Shown here: positions 28,037 to 37,053 of the stretch, piece after piece | Position numbering within the stretch: position 1 is the stretch's first letter | Layout: every line of letters starts with the position of its first letter | Assembly: GCA_942490995.1 (NCBI GenBank) | Contig: CALOBG010000127.1 | Location: 54,868 to 118,867 of the forward strand | Direction: 5' to 3' | DNA from: UBA981 sp942490995 | Lineage (GTDB): Bacteria; Pseudomonadota; Gammaproteobacteria; Ga0077536 | Length of the DNA stretch: 64,000 bases | Made by a program: the position numbers and the translations under genes | The notes under the pieces: generated by a model | What the model was told of the DNA's origin: nothing | Databases searched by the model: none | Seen by the model: the letters and a program-made list of their open reading frames with translations, nothing else

Positions 28037-29164
28037 TCAGGCGATGGCGCCGGCTTCTCTGAGCGCGTTGATGGCGGTGTCGCCAAGACCGAACTCGGCG
28101 AGCACCTCGCGGGTATGTTCGCATGGCTGCGGTCGGCCGCGCCGGACGGTCGCGGCGCTGCGGCTGAAACGCGGTCCCGGGGCCGGCTGCAGTTCGCCGT
28201 CGACTTCGACAAACGCGCCACGGGCCTGGTTATGCGGGTGATGCGGCGCCTCGTCCATGTTCAGCACCGGCGCGAAACAGACGTCGCTGCCCTCGAGCAG
28301 TTCGCACCATTGGGCAGCGGTGCGGGTGCGAAACACCGTCGCCAGACGCGCTTTCAGATCGACCCACTGGTCGCGATCGCGTTGCGCATCGAACGCCGGG
28401 TCATCGAGGCCGAGCTTGTCACGCAGCAGGGCGTAGAACTGTGGTTCGATCGATCCGATCGAAACCCAGCGTCCGTCCTTGCATTGATAACAGGTGTAGA
28501 AATGCGCGCCGCCGTCGGCGATGTTTTCGCCGCGTCCACCCGGCCACAGCCCGTGCTGCCGCCAGCCGTAGAGCATGCTCATCAGCAGCGCGCTGCCGTC
28601 GACCATGGCGGCGTCGATGACCTGTCCGCGTCCGGAGCGCGTCGCTTCGAACAGCGCGCAGGCGATGCCGAAAGCCAGGTACAGCCCGCCACCGCCGAAA
28701 TCGCCGACCAGGTTGAGCGGCGGGATCGGGCCGCGGCCACGCTCGCCGACGGCGTCGAGCGCGCCGGTCAGGGCGATGTAATTGATATCGTGACCGGCCG
28801 CGTTGGCCAGCGGACCATCCTGCCCCCAGCCGGTCATGCGCCCGAATACGATGCGCGGATTACGCGCCAGGCACACCTCCGGGCCGAGACCAAGACGTTC
28901 CATGACGCCGGGACGGAACGGATCGATCAACGCATCGGCCTGCTCGATCAGGGTCAGCGCGCAGGCCACGCCTTCAGGGTGTTTCAGATTGATCCCGATC
29001 GAGCGGCGGTTGCGCCCCAGCGCGCCGGCGTCGCTGGTGGCCGGCGCATCGGCGCGGTCGATGCGCACCACATCCGCGCCCATGTCGCCGAGGAACGTGC
29101 CACACAGGGGGCCCGGGCCGATGCCCTGAAATTCGAGGATACGCAGCCCGTCAAGCGGGCCCAT
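28037..29164 (-). CDS. Alpha-methylacyl-CoA racemase (CaiB/BaiF family III)
   Basis: Class III CoA-transferase fold protein of 375 residues from the ATG at 29164, which overlaps the CitE-like gene by 14 bases. The segment GHDINYIALTGALDAVG is diagnostic for alpha-methylacyl-CoA racemases, carrying the catalytic His and nearby Asp region (LNLVGDFGGGGLYLAFG). Racemases invert the 2-methyl centre so that branched or sterol side chains can enter beta-oxidation. A CoA-transferase role in a citramalyl/itaconyl module is an alternative, given the neighbours. Confidence 0.87.
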   Translation of the reverse strand: MGPLDGLRILEFQGIGPGPLCGTFLGDMGADVVRIDRADAPATSDAGALGRNRRSIGINLKHPEGVACALTLIEQADALIDPFRPGVMERLGLGPEVCLARNPRIVFGRMTGWGQDGPLANAAGHDINYIALTGALDAVGERGRGPIPPLNLVGDFGGGGLYLAFGIACALFEATRSGRGQVIDAAMVDGSALLMSMLYGWRQHGLWPGGRGENIADGGAHFYTCYQCKDGRWVSIGSIEPQFYALLRDKLGLDDPAFDAQRDRDQWVDLKARLATVFRTRTAAQWCELLEGSDVCFAPVLNMDEAPHHPHNQARGAFVEVDGELQPAPGPRFSRSAATVRRGRPQPCEHTREVLAEFGLGDTAINALREAGAIA

Positions 29165-30041
29165 GACGTTTCTCGAGCAACGCCGCAAGCGCGACGATAC
29201 GTTCGGCCTGGACCTGGTGTGGCCGATCGATCATCTTGCCGTCGAGCTGCAGGGTGCCGGCGTCGGGATTATCGCTGAACAACTTGAGCACGGCGTGAGC
29301 ATGCGCGAGTTCCTCCGCCGAGGGCGAGAAGGCTGCGTTGATGACCTCGACCTGGGCCGGATGGATACAGATTTTGCCGGTGAAACCGTCGCGACGGGCC
29401 TCGTCACAGACGACCTTGAGGCGCTCGAGATCGCGGAAATCGGCCATCACCGTGTCGATCGCCTGCACGCCCGCCGCTTGGGCCGCGAACAGGCACAGTG
29501 CGCGCACCATCTGGTAGGGCTCGGTCCAGTTTTTGTCGGTACGCAGGTTGTTGCTGGCGCCGACCGCGGCGCCGAGATCTTCCGCCCCCCAGGTCAGACC
29601 CGACAGGCGTGGCACACCGAGTCGATAGTCGCCGAGCGTGAACACCGCGGCCGCGGTCTCGGTCGCCACCGGCAGGATCTTGATCCCCCCCGCCGCCAGA
29701 CCATGTTCCGCTTCCAGCACATCGATAAAGTGACCGACCTTGATCAGGTCCTGCGGACCGTTCGCTTTCGGCAGCACGATGCCCGTGGGTCGGGCCGGAA
29801 CGACTGCCGCGACATCGCCGGCGGTGAGCCCCGAGTCGAGCGGATTGACGCGCACGTAATATTCGATTGCGGGGTTGGTGGACTGCTCGAGGAATTCGCG
29901 CACCATATCGCGGGCCAGCGCTTTCTGTCCGGCCGCAACCGAATCCTCGAGATCGAGGATCACGCAATCGGCGCCGATGCCCGAGGCCTTGGTCATCTTT
30001 TTTTCGCTGTCGCCAGGGGCGAACAAGAGTGAGCGCAGCAT
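29151..30041 (-). CDS. CitE-like HpcH/HpaI aldolase/citrate lyase family protein
   Basis: TIM-barrel lyase of 296 residues acting on a CoA ester such as malyl-CoA, citramalyl-CoA or beta-methylmalyl-CoA. Family marks: RSLLFAPGDSEKKMTKA, ADCVILDLEDSV (metal Asp/Glu), YYVRVNPLDSG (Arg), TWGAEDLGAAVGA (Glu-Asp) and GKICIHPAQVEVIN. ATG at 30041 overlaps the preceding MaoC stop by one base (TGATG), so the two are coupled. Together with MaoC hydratase it could cleave a branched hydroxyacyl-CoA; the exact substrate is not assignable. Confidence 0.88.
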   Translation of the reverse strand: MLRSLLFAPGDSEKKMTKASGIGADCVILDLEDSVAAGQKALARDMVREFLEQSTNPAIEYYVRVNPLDSGLTAGDVAAVVPARPTGIVLPKANGPQDLIKVGHFIDVLEAEHGLAAGGIKILPVATETAAAVFTLGDYRLGVPRLSGLTWGAEDLGAAVGASNNLRTDKNWTEPYQMVRALCLFAAQAAGVQAIDTVMADFRDLERLKVVCDEARRDGFTGKICIHPAQVEVINAAFSPSAEELAHAHAVLKLFSDNPDAGTLQLDGKMIDRPHQVQAERIVALAALLEKRHGPA

Positions 30042-30496
30042 CAGTTGGGTTTCCTCAGCATCAGGCCCGAGCGCTTGCACACGGCAACCAGCTCTTCGCG
30101 CTGGTTATAAGCACGGTGGGCAAAGATGACGATGCCGTTTTCCGGCCGCGACTTGCTTTCGCGCAGCTCGAGTACTTCGGACTCAACGCGGATGGTGTCA
30201 CCATGAAACAGGGGCTTGGGAAAACGGACCTCGTCCCAGCCGAGGTTGGCCACCGTAGTACCCAGTGTTGTGTCATGCACCGAGATGCCGACCATCAGGG
30301 CCAGCGTGAAACCACTGTTCACGATGCGCTGGCCAAACTCGGTGTGTTTACGGCAATACTCTTCGTCGAGGTGGAGCAAGGCCGGGTTGTGGGTCATGGC
30401 GGTGAACATGACGTTGTCGGTTTCGGTCAGTGTGCGGCTGATAGCGTGCTTGAAAATCTGTCCGACTTCGAATTCCTCGAAAAAAAGTCCGGCCAT
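30041..30496 (-). CDS. MaoC-like hot-dog hydratase
   Basis: Single hot-dog-fold protein of 151 residues, likely a hydratase of an enoyl-CoA such as mesaconyl- or itaconyl-CoA. The start at 30496 is supported by AGGAG 6 bases upstream. Catalytic-type residues are in FTAMTHNPALLHLDEEY (Asp/His region D-x4-H-x-D pattern of MaoC, here with N-P-A-L-L-H) and the GFTLALMVG helix. It is the first gene of the MaoC-CitE-racemase set, with a promoter-like TATAAT 36 bases upstream. Confidence 0.87.
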   Translation of the reverse strand: MAGLFFEEFEVGQIFKHAISRTLTETDNVMFTAMTHNPALLHLDEEYCRKHTEFGQRIVNSGFTLALMVGISVHDTTLGTTVANLGWDEVRFPKPLFHGDTIRVESEVLELRESKSRPENGIVIFAHRAYNQREELVAVCKRSGLMLRKPN

Positions 30497-30531
30497 GGGG
30501 ATCTCCTGGGGCGACAAGCAATTGAGCCGGC

Positions 30532-30537
30532 ATTATA
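30532..30537 (-). promoter_or_regulatory. Candidate -10 box of the maoC-citE-racemase unit
   Basis: Minus strand reads TATAAT, consensus -10, 36 bases upstream of the MaoC ATG, in the 114-base gap after the malonyl-CoA synthetase gene. The -35 position is GC-rich and weak. The gap plus the box suggest a separate transcription start. Confidence 0.4.
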
Positions 30538-30610
30538 CAAATCGCCTGTCGGTCCGCGCCTGCGCATTCACACCCACAGGATCGCAGCCATGACAGGGCC
30601 TGGAACCGCG

Positions 30611-32137
30611 TCAGGCGGCGCCCGCGAACAGCCCGGCGTAGCGATCGCGGAGCAGGTTTTTCTGCACCTTGCCCATGGCGTTGCGCGGCAGCTCGTCGAT
30701 AAAAACGATATGTTTCGGCACCTTGAACGCGGCGAGTTCATGCTTCAGGGCTTCGATCAGGGCCGCGCCCTCGGCGGCGCTGCCGGGCACTCGAATAACC
30801 GCCGCGACCACGGCCTCACCAAAATCCGCGTGCGGAACGCCGAACACCGCCGACTCCGCGACACCGGGCAAGGTGTCCAGGACCTGTTCGATTTCTTTCG
30901 GATAAACGTTGAGTCCGCCGCTGATGACCATGTCCTTGCTGCGTCCGACGATGTGCAGGTAGCCATCGGCGTCGAACAGCCCCTGGTCACCGGTATGAAA
31001 CCAGCCATCGGCGCTGAACGCTTCGGCGGTTTTGTCGGGTAGCTGCCAGTAACCGGCGAACACGTTGGCGCCGCGTACTTCGATGGCGCCGATCTGCCCG
31101 GCTTCGAGACACCTGCGATCCGCGTCCACGACCTGCACCTCGGTGCCCGCCAGCGGCAGGCCGACGCTGCCTGCGCGGCGCTCGCCGTGCAGCGGATTGG
31201 AAGTATTGATACCGGTTTCGGTCATGCCGTAGCGCTCGAGGATGGTGTGGCCGGTGCGCGCCAGGAATTCGGCAAACGTCGCCTCGGTGAGCGGCGCGGA
31301 GCCGGAAATGAACACCCGTACATCGCCGGCGGCGTCGCGCGTGAAGGTGTCGTCGGCGAGCAGTCGCGTGTAATAGGTCGGCACGCCGGCCATCATGGTC
31401 GCGCCGGCCAGCGCCTTGATCACCGCCGCGGTTTCAAATTTCGGCAGCAGTCGAATGCGCGTGCCGGCCAGCAGCGCCGGCCCCAGGGTAATGAACAGAC
31501 CGTGCACGTGATACAGCGGCAGGGCGTGGACCAGTATGTCATCGGCGCTGAACGCCCAGGCCGCGACCAGCGCGCGGGCATTCACGTACAGGTTGTCGTG
31601 GCTGAGCGGGATCCCTTTCGGGGTGCCGGTAGTGCCCGATGAATAGAGCAACGCGGCGGTGTCGTCGCCCGCATTCGAATGGGTTTCGAAACTGCTCGCC
31701 GCGGCCGCGCAGAGCGTGGCGAACGCGCCGCCGCCGCGAGCATCGAGGATTTCAACGCGCGGCGCTACCGTGGTTTGTTCGAGAGCCGCGGTGACGCGTT
31801 GTTCGAGGCCGGGATCAGTCACCACCAGGCGGGTCCCGGCGTCGTCGAAAAAATACCCCAGCTCGCGCGCCGTGTAGCCGGTATTGAGCGGGTGATAAAC
31901 CAGGCCGGCGCGCAGGCAACCGAGATACAGCCACACCAGTTCGGCGGACTTTTCGCACATCACCGACACCCGATCGCCAGCCTTTAACCCGCAGCCGAGC
32001 AGTGCGTTGGCGGCCCGGGCCGAGTGCGCCTCGATGTCGCTGCAGGTGTAAGTTGTGCCGTCGCCGAGTTCGAGGGCGACCGCGTGCGGCCGGAAACCGG
32101 CAGCGAAGCGCTGGTACAGGTTGGCTTCAACGCTCAT
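30611..32137 (-). CDS. matB: Malonyl-CoA / methylmalonyl-CoA synthetase (MatB-like)
   Basis: ANL-superfamily ligase of 508 residues. It tracks MatB closely: EKSAELVWLYLGCLRAG, YHPLNTGYTARELGYF, LLYSSGTTGTPKGIPLSH, HALPLYHVHGLF, FISGSAPLTEAT, ERYGMTETGINTSNP, VISGGLNVYPKEIEQ and LPRNAMGKVQKN (catalytic Lys). MatB makes malonyl- or methylmalonyl-CoA from the free diacid. The ATG at 32137 is chosen; a GTG at 32149 is possible, and neither has a strong ribosome site. Methylmalonyl-CoA could be linked to the B12 mutase (inference). Confidence 0.88.
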   Translation of the reverse strand: MSVEANLYQRFAAGFRPHAVALELGDGTTYTCSDIEAHSARAANALLGCGLKAGDRVSVMCEKSAELVWLYLGCLRAGLVYHPLNTGYTARELGYFFDDAGTRLVVTDPGLEQRVTAALEQTTVAPRVEILDARGGGAFATLCAAAASSFETHSNAGDDTAALLYSSGTTGTPKGIPLSHDNLYVNARALVAAWAFSADDILVHALPLYHVHGLFITLGPALLAGTRIRLLPKFETAAVIKALAGATMMAGVPTYYTRLLADDTFTRDAAGDVRVFISGSAPLTEATFAEFLARTGHTILERYGMTETGINTSNPLHGERRAGSVGLPLAGTEVQVVDADRRCLEAGQIGAIEVRGANVFAGYWQLPDKTAEAFSADGWFHTGDQGLFDADGYLHIVGRSKDMVISGGLNVYPKEIEQVLDTLPGVAESAVFGVPHADFGEAVVAAVIRVPGSAAEGAALIEALKHELAAFKVPKHIVFIDELPRNAMGKVQKNLLRDRYAGLFAGAA

Positions 32138-32159
32138 TGTGGCGCGCACCCTGCGCCGG

Positions 32160-33305
32160 TCACAAGGAACGCGAAATCAGCTCTTTCATGATCTCGTTGG
32201 AGCCGCCGTAGATCATCTGTACGCGACTGTCGGCAAAGTAATGCGCGATGGGATATTCCATCATGTAGCCATAGCCGCCGTGCAGCTGCAGACATTCGTG
32301 CACGGTTTCGAATTGCTTTTCGGTGCACCACCATTTCGCCATCGATGCCGTTTCTGTATCGAGTTCGCCGGCGGCGAGGCGCTCGATGCAGTGATCGAGA
32401 AACACCCGTGCGATGCGGGCCTGGGTTTTGAGTTCGGCGAGTTTGAACTTGGTGTTCTGGAAGTCGGCGATAGTCTGACCGAAGGCTTTGCGTTCCTTGA
32501 CGTAATCAACCGTCATCTCAACCGCGCACTCCATCATCGCCACCGCGCTGACGCCGATGATCAGCCGCTCGCGCGGCAGTTGCGCCATGAGCTGGTAGAA
32601 GCCCTGCCCTTCTTCGCCACCCATGATATTACCGACCGGAATGCGGCAATCGTTGAAAAACAACTCGCAGGTATCCTGGCCTTTCATACCGATTTTTTTC
32701 AGTGGCTTATTGCGACTGAAACCCTCGAGCCCCTCGGTTTCAATCATCAGCAGCGAGATGCCCTTGGCGCGTTCGTCGGGATTGGTTTTGCACACCACGC
32801 AGATCAGGTTGGCGTTATAGCCGTTGGTAATAAAGGTTTTTGAGCCATTCAGCACGAACTCATCGCCGTCACGCACGGCGCGGGTCTTGACCGCCTGCAG
32901 ATCGGAACCGGTGCCGGGTTCGGTCATGGCGATGGCGGAGATGATCCGGCCGCTGGCCATGCCTGGCAACCAGCGCTGCTTCTGTTCCTCGGTACCGTAG
33001 CGCACCAGGTAGTGGGCGACGATACTCTGGATGCCGTTGCCGAAACTCGAAATACACGCGCGGGTCAGCTCTTCGTAGGTGATGGCATCGAATCCGAAAT
33101 CGCCGCCACCGCCGCCATATTCACTCGGTACGTCCGGGCAAAGGAGGCCCATTTCGCCGGCTTTTGCCCAGTACTCGGGTTCCATGTGGCCGCGTTCGTT
33201 CCAGTGTTCGCGCCGCGGCACAAACTCGGTCTCGATGAACTTGCGCGCGGCGTCGCGGAACATGACGTGGTCGTCGTTAATCCAGGGTGAGCGATAACTG
33301 TTCAT
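32160..33305 (-). CDS. Acyl-CoA dehydrogenase
   Basis: FAD-dependent alpha,beta-desaturation of an acyl-CoA; 381 residues, standard length. Marks: AMTEPGTGSDLQAVKT (flavin loop), FITNGYNANLICVVCKT, KKIGMKGQDTCELFF, HECLQLHGGYGYMMEYP and the C-terminal IYGGSNEIMKELI, whose Glu is the usual catalytic base. Similar to the long-chain or citronellyl-CoA dehydrogenase type (AtuD-like), though this cannot be settled by eye. Lies 22 bases upstream of the MatB-like gene. Confidence 0.93.
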   Translation of the reverse strand: MNSYRSPWINDDHVMFRDAARKFIETEFVPRREHWNERGHMEPEYWAKAGEMGLLCPDVPSEYGGGGGDFGFDAITYEELTRACISSFGNGIQSIVAHYLVRYGTEEQKQRWLPGMASGRIISAIAMTEPGTGSDLQAVKTRAVRDGDEFVLNGSKTFITNGYNANLICVVCKTNPDERAKGISLLMIETEGLEGFSRNKPLKKIGMKGQDTCELFFNDCRIPVGNIMGGEEGQGFYQLMAQLPRERLIIGVSAVAMMECAVEMTVDYVKERKAFGQTIADFQNTKFKLAELKTQARIARVFLDHCIERLAAGELDTETASMAKWWCTEKQFETVHECLQLHGGYGYMMEYPIAHYFADSRVQMIYGGSNEIMKELISRSL

Positions 33306-33394
33306 AATCTAGGGTCCGCAGGAGAGCGAGTTTGAAAGTGATAGTGGCGCGAGTTTAATCGCAGGCCGTGCTCGTGGCCACGCGGCGGGCGCGA

Positions 33395-34579
33395 TCAGAC
33401 CACCGCGTCGTCATGCAGGCTGGCGATTTCGCCGGCCTCGAAACCGAACTCGCGCAGCACCAGGTCAGTGTGTTCGCCAATTGCGGGCGGGCGCGTCTGG
33501 GTCGGATTGAAAGCGGAAAAATCCAGCGGCATGCGCGCCGCCGGCACCGGCCCGTCGATGCCGGGCACCTCGAACTCACGCAACAACTGCATGCCCAGGA
33601 CCTGCGGATGTGTACGCGAGGCGTCGAGATCGAGCACCGGGCCACACGGCACGCCGGCGCTCGAAATCGCGGTTATCGCCTCATCGACGCTGCGTTCCGC
33701 GACCCAGGCGGCGACCGCCGCGCAGATTTCGTCGCGCCCGTCGCCGCGCATTTCATCGGTTTCGAATCGAGGATCGTCGACCCATTCCGGATGGCCGACG
33801 ACGCCGGCCAGGCGCCGGAACAAGCCGTTGCCGACGACCTGGGTGATGAGGTGACCATCGCGGGCGGCAAACAGGTCGGTCGGTGCGCTGGTCTGGCCGC
33901 GATTGCCGCTTGGAACGCGGTTGACGCCGAGGACCGCCTGCTCGATGAGCGGGGCGCTGAAGGCAGCGATGGCGCTGCCAAGCAGCGATGCCTGGACGTG
34001 CTGCCCGACGCCGGTGTCACGGCGCTGGTACAGTGCCGCGAGGGTGCCAAACGCGCCGAGCACGGCGGTCGAATAGTCGACATACGGGGTCGCCGAACGC
34101 TGCGGCTGACCTGGCGTACCGCTCATCCAGGCGCTACCGGACATAACCTGGCCGATGCCGTCGAACCCGCCGCGCTCCGCCCATGGCCCGTCGTGGCCGA
34201 AGCAGGTCTGGGTGGTAAGAATGATGTCGGGCTTGATCGCACGCAGCGTCGCATAGTCGAGCCCCATCCGCTCGAGTACCGGCGCCGGCATGTTGGCAAT
34301 CACCACGTCGGCCTGTGCAACCAGGCGACGGACCACTTCGGCGGCGCGCGGATGTTTGAGGTCGAGCGTGATGCTGCGCTTGCTGCAGCCGGTCATCATG
34401 AATACCGCGCTGTATTCGTCACCCAGCGGGCCGACAAAACGGTCTTCGCCGCCGCCGGGTTTGTCGATGCGGATCACATCGGCGCCGAGCATGCCGAGCA
34501 GCTGCGCGCAGTAGGGTCCGGCGATATAACGTGAAAAATCGAGCACGCGGATGCCGTGCAGGACAGATTGTTCACTCAT
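33395..34579 (-). CDS. CaiB/BaiF CoA-transferase family protein
   Basis: Family III CoA-transferase of 394 residues, moving CoA between carboxylic acids. Start at 34579 (MSEQSVLHGIRVLDFSRYIAGP) is preferred over the upstream codons. The catalytic Asp lies in GGFDGIGQVMSG. Other marks are GADVIRIDKPGGGEDRF, KRSITLDLKHP and DGHLITQVVG. It is the first gene of the long minus-strand acyl-CoA run, 89 bases upstream of the dehydrogenase. Substrate unknown. Confidence 0.9.
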   Translation of the reverse strand: MSEQSVLHGIRVLDFSRYIAGPYCAQLLGMLGADVIRIDKPGGGEDRFVGPLGDEYSAVFMMTGCSKRSITLDLKHPRAAEVVRRLVAQADVVIANMPAPVLERMGLDYATLRAIKPDIILTTQTCFGHDGPWAERGGFDGIGQVMSGSAWMSGTPGQPQRSATPYVDYSTAVLGAFGTLAALYQRRDTGVGQHVQASLLGSAIAAFSAPLIEQAVLGVNRVPSGNRGQTSAPTDLFAARDGHLITQVVGNGLFRRLAGVVGHPEWVDDPRFETDEMRGDGRDEICAAVAAWVAERSVDEAITAISSAGVPCGPVLDLDASRTHPQVLGMQLLREFEVPGIDGPVPAARMPLDFSAFNPTQTRPPAIGEHTDLVLREFGFEAGEIASLHDDAVV

Positions 34580-34800
34580 GGTGCACTTCCCCGGGGACAA
34601 ATCGGTGATTGAAATTCCGTGCCCGTTCGCTGCTGGCGATACGGATGTCGCTCCAGTTTAGGTAGCCAGTCGCTGGTCGGCAACAGCTTCGCTGGGGCAG
34701 ACTCCGCACCGACGCCACTTGTATGCGCGGCGCTGGTAGTGGACAAACTCGAAGCGCGCCTCGCTCACCACGGACGGCCCTCAGGTCGTCTCGCTTCGAA
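34580..34800. other. Intergenic region, nothing recognised
   Basis: 221 bases between the btuB stop and the CaiB start, both on the minus strand. I see no ORF with family similarity, no tRNA and no strong hairpin followed by T residues. It probably contains the promoter of the CaiB-dehydrogenase-MatB run, but no clear -35/-10 pair stands out. Confidence 0.4.
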
Positions 34801-36624
34801 TCAGTAGGCCGCGTGCAGACTTAGCATAAGCGTGCGACCGTAGGTGCGAAACGCATCGTTGGCATTGACCAATTTGAGGGTGTAATCCTCATCAAACACA
34901 TTGTCCAGCCGTCCGGCGAGGCGAACGGTCCGGGTCAGATGGTAGTTGGCACCGGCGCCGAAGATGACAAAACCACTGAGCGCACGACCACCGACATCGT
35001 GCCGTCCACTTTCGGCCTGCAAGTCGAATGTGATGTCAAACTGACCAAAGCTCCGGTGCACATCGAGGTTGGCGGAAAATTCGGCACGGTCAGGCAGATA
35101 TTCATCAATGGTTTCGTCGCGGGCGTCGAGATAATCGAGGTTGGCATTGACCTGCCAGGCGCCGAATTGCCGGGCGAGTTCCAGTTCGATGCCTTGGAGC
35201 GTCGCATTGGCGGTGTTGTTGGCTGTAAACGTTGCCGCATCGAAGCCGATCAAATCCTTGACTTCGGTGTGATAGGCACTGACGCGCCATTCAGTGCCGT
35301 GATGGCGCCCCTTGAGACCAACTTCAACGCTTTCCGACTCCTCGGGTTGAACATCAGGATTGCCGAAGCCGGGGAAAAACAGATCATTGAAACTCGGCGC
35401 TCGAAACGCGGTGCCGAAACTGAGTACGGCTGCGAGTCGTGGACTAAAGCTGTACTCGAGTGCTATGGAGCCGTTGGTGTCATCGCCGTAAGCTTCGTTG
35501 GCGTCGTGCCTGACGCTGGCGACGGTCCTGAGTGCCGCGTAACGGCCCTGCCACGACAACAGGCCGCCAATATTGTCGCGCGAGGTCTGCGTGAACGCAG
35601 TCGCGCCGGATACCTTGTCGTCGTAGTAATCAAAGCCCAGGGACAGGCTGTGGTCCGAGTGCAACTGGAAATCCGACTGCAAGTAGACGCTGGTGCGGCG
35701 CGTTTTCAGGTCGGTAAAAAATACCGGGCTCTCAATCTCATCGATGAAATGTCCAGCGTCGAGGGTAAGGCGCAGCTTGTCGAGCGGGGTATAAATGAGT
35801 TTTAGGGAATTGTTCTCAACCCGGGTATCGGAGTCGAACCCTGTATCCGCTCCGAAAGTGTTGTCAAATTCGCTGTGGCCATCGGTGCGCAGCAAGGCCA
35901 GGCGCGCCTCCAGGGCTTCGCTCAAATTGTAATTGGCCGACACATTGAAGGTGAATTCATCGTAGCCATCGCGGTCGTGGTTGCCACCGGTTTGGATCGT
36001 GGTGCGGTCAATGCCGGCAGCGTTTTCGTGCGCGAACGTGGCATGGAAACCACCTCGCGCGTTACCGCCACTTAATTCCGCGCTATATTCCTGGGTGTCG
36101 TCACTACGGTAACTAAGGTGGATTTGAGGCGTCAGGCGTTGCGCGCGTCCGCGCTTGGTAAATATCTGGATGACACCGCCAACGGCGTCCGCGCCGTATA
36201 TACTCGACAGCGGACCCTTTACGACTTCAATACGTTCTATCGACTCGATTGGAATGTTTTCCAGTGCCGTGGCCCCGACCGTGGCGCTGGCACTGCGAAT
36301 GCCGTCGATGAGGATCACGGTCTGGGTCGGTGCAGCCCCACGGATGAATACGCCGCTCACTGAGCCACGCCCGCCTGAATCGCGAAAGCCGATGCCGCTC
36401 AGGCGACCCAGTAGACTTCCGAGGTCCTTGGGTTGCCAACGCTCGATGTCATCCTGCGTAACCACCTGGGTGGCTGCAATAACCTCATGGCGCGGCGTCG
36501 GCTGGCGCGTTGCGGTGACGATTATTTCTTCGGCACTGGCGCTTGTCTCGGCGGCACTCGCCGCAACGAACATTAATCCAGATGACGCTATCAGGACGGC
36601 GGCGAGAGCAACTCGAATAGGCAT
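34801..36624 (-). CDS. btuB: TonB-dependent vitamin B12 receptor (BtuB-like)
   Basis: Outer-membrane TonB-dependent transporter of 607 residues that imports cobalamin. ATG at 36624 has AGGGG upstream and starts a signal peptide (about residues 1-28). The TonB box EEIIVTATR is followed by the plug (LGSLLGRLSGIGF, GVFIRGAAPTQTVILIDGIR, IERIEVVKGPLSSIYGADAVGGVIQI) and a beta-barrel ending in an aromatic-terminated strand (MLSLHAAY). A cobalamin riboswitch in the leader confirms the substrate class. Confidence 0.94.
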   Translation of the reverse strand: MPIRVALAAVLIASSGLMFVAASAAETSASAEEIIVTATRQPTPRHEVIAATQVVTQDDIERWQPKDLGSLLGRLSGIGFRDSGGRGSVSGVFIRGAAPTQTVILIDGIRSASATVGATALENIPIESIERIEVVKGPLSSIYGADAVGGVIQIFTKRGRAQRLTPQIHLSYRSDDTQEYSAELSGGNARGGFHATFAHENAAGIDRTTIQTGGNHDRDGYDEFTFNVSANYNLSEALEARLALLRTDGHSEFDNTFGADTGFDSDTRVENNSLKLIYTPLDKLRLTLDAGHFIDEIESPVFFTDLKTRRTSVYLQSDFQLHSDHSLSLGFDYYDDKVSGATAFTQTSRDNIGGLLSWQGRYAALRTVASVRHDANEAYGDDTNGSIALEYSFSPRLAAVLSFGTAFRAPSFNDLFFPGFGNPDVQPEESESVEVGLKGRHHGTEWRVSAYHTEVKDLIGFDAATFTANNTANATLQGIELELARQFGAWQVNANLDYLDARDETIDEYLPDRAEFSANLDVHRSFGQFDITFDLQAESGRHDVGGRALSGFVIFGAGANYHLTRTVRLAGRLDNVFDEDYTLKLVNANDAFRTYGRTLMLSLHAAY

Positions 36625-36734
36625 GGCATCCCCTGTTCCGCACACCCGCGTACGGTAGTTGGGTTCGATTCGAGGGATGTACCACGTGAGCGCCGTATGC
36701 AGCGACCTCGCGTTCGCACCCCGCGAATCATCGG

Positions 36735-36945
36735 TATGGCAACAGGCCGGTATCCGGACTCGTGAGTGGGTTGTCCCGCTCGGATCGCCTTCCCATGCCC
36801 GCTGACACAGTGGCGCTATGATCCGATTTCTCACTTACCGTTGCGGGGGCAGTGTCGGCCTTGTCCGGTGCCAGTTTTACCAGCTCCGAGACGCACCGAC
36901 TTCCCGTTTAACCCGCGCGCCGGGGGGCGTGCGAGGAACCTGATG
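36735..36945 (-). promoter_or_regulatory. Cobalamin riboswitch controlling btuB
   Basis: Read on the minus strand, the btuB leader contains the ordered conserved blocks of the cobalamin riboswitch: GGTTCCTCGC near 36940, TTAAACGGGAAGTCGGTG, the ACTGCCCCCGCAACGGTAAG block, GCCACTGTG, GGGAAGGC, and the B12 box (AGTCCGGATACC then GGCCTGTTGCC) at 36738-36760. About 110 bases separate the B12 box from the btuB ATG. Binding of adenosylcobalamin would lower btuB expression. Boundaries are approximate. Confidence 0.93.
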
Positions 36946-36961
36946 CCGCAGTAGGCATGCC

Positions 36962-36990
36962 ACGCTAGGGAATATGCCTGGTCAAGTCAA
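36962..36990 (-). promoter_or_regulatory. Candidate promoter of the btuB riboswitch transcript
   Basis: Minus strand: TTGACT (36985-36990) and TAGCGT (36962-36967) with a 17-base spacer, placed about 20 bases before the first riboswitch block. The -35 is 5 of 6 to consensus, the -10 is weak. Confidence 0.45.
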
Positions 36991-37053
36991 TCACCAGCTT
37001 CCAGGTGATATCGCGCGCTGACAGTCTGACGATGCCTTGGTAAACTTGTACGG

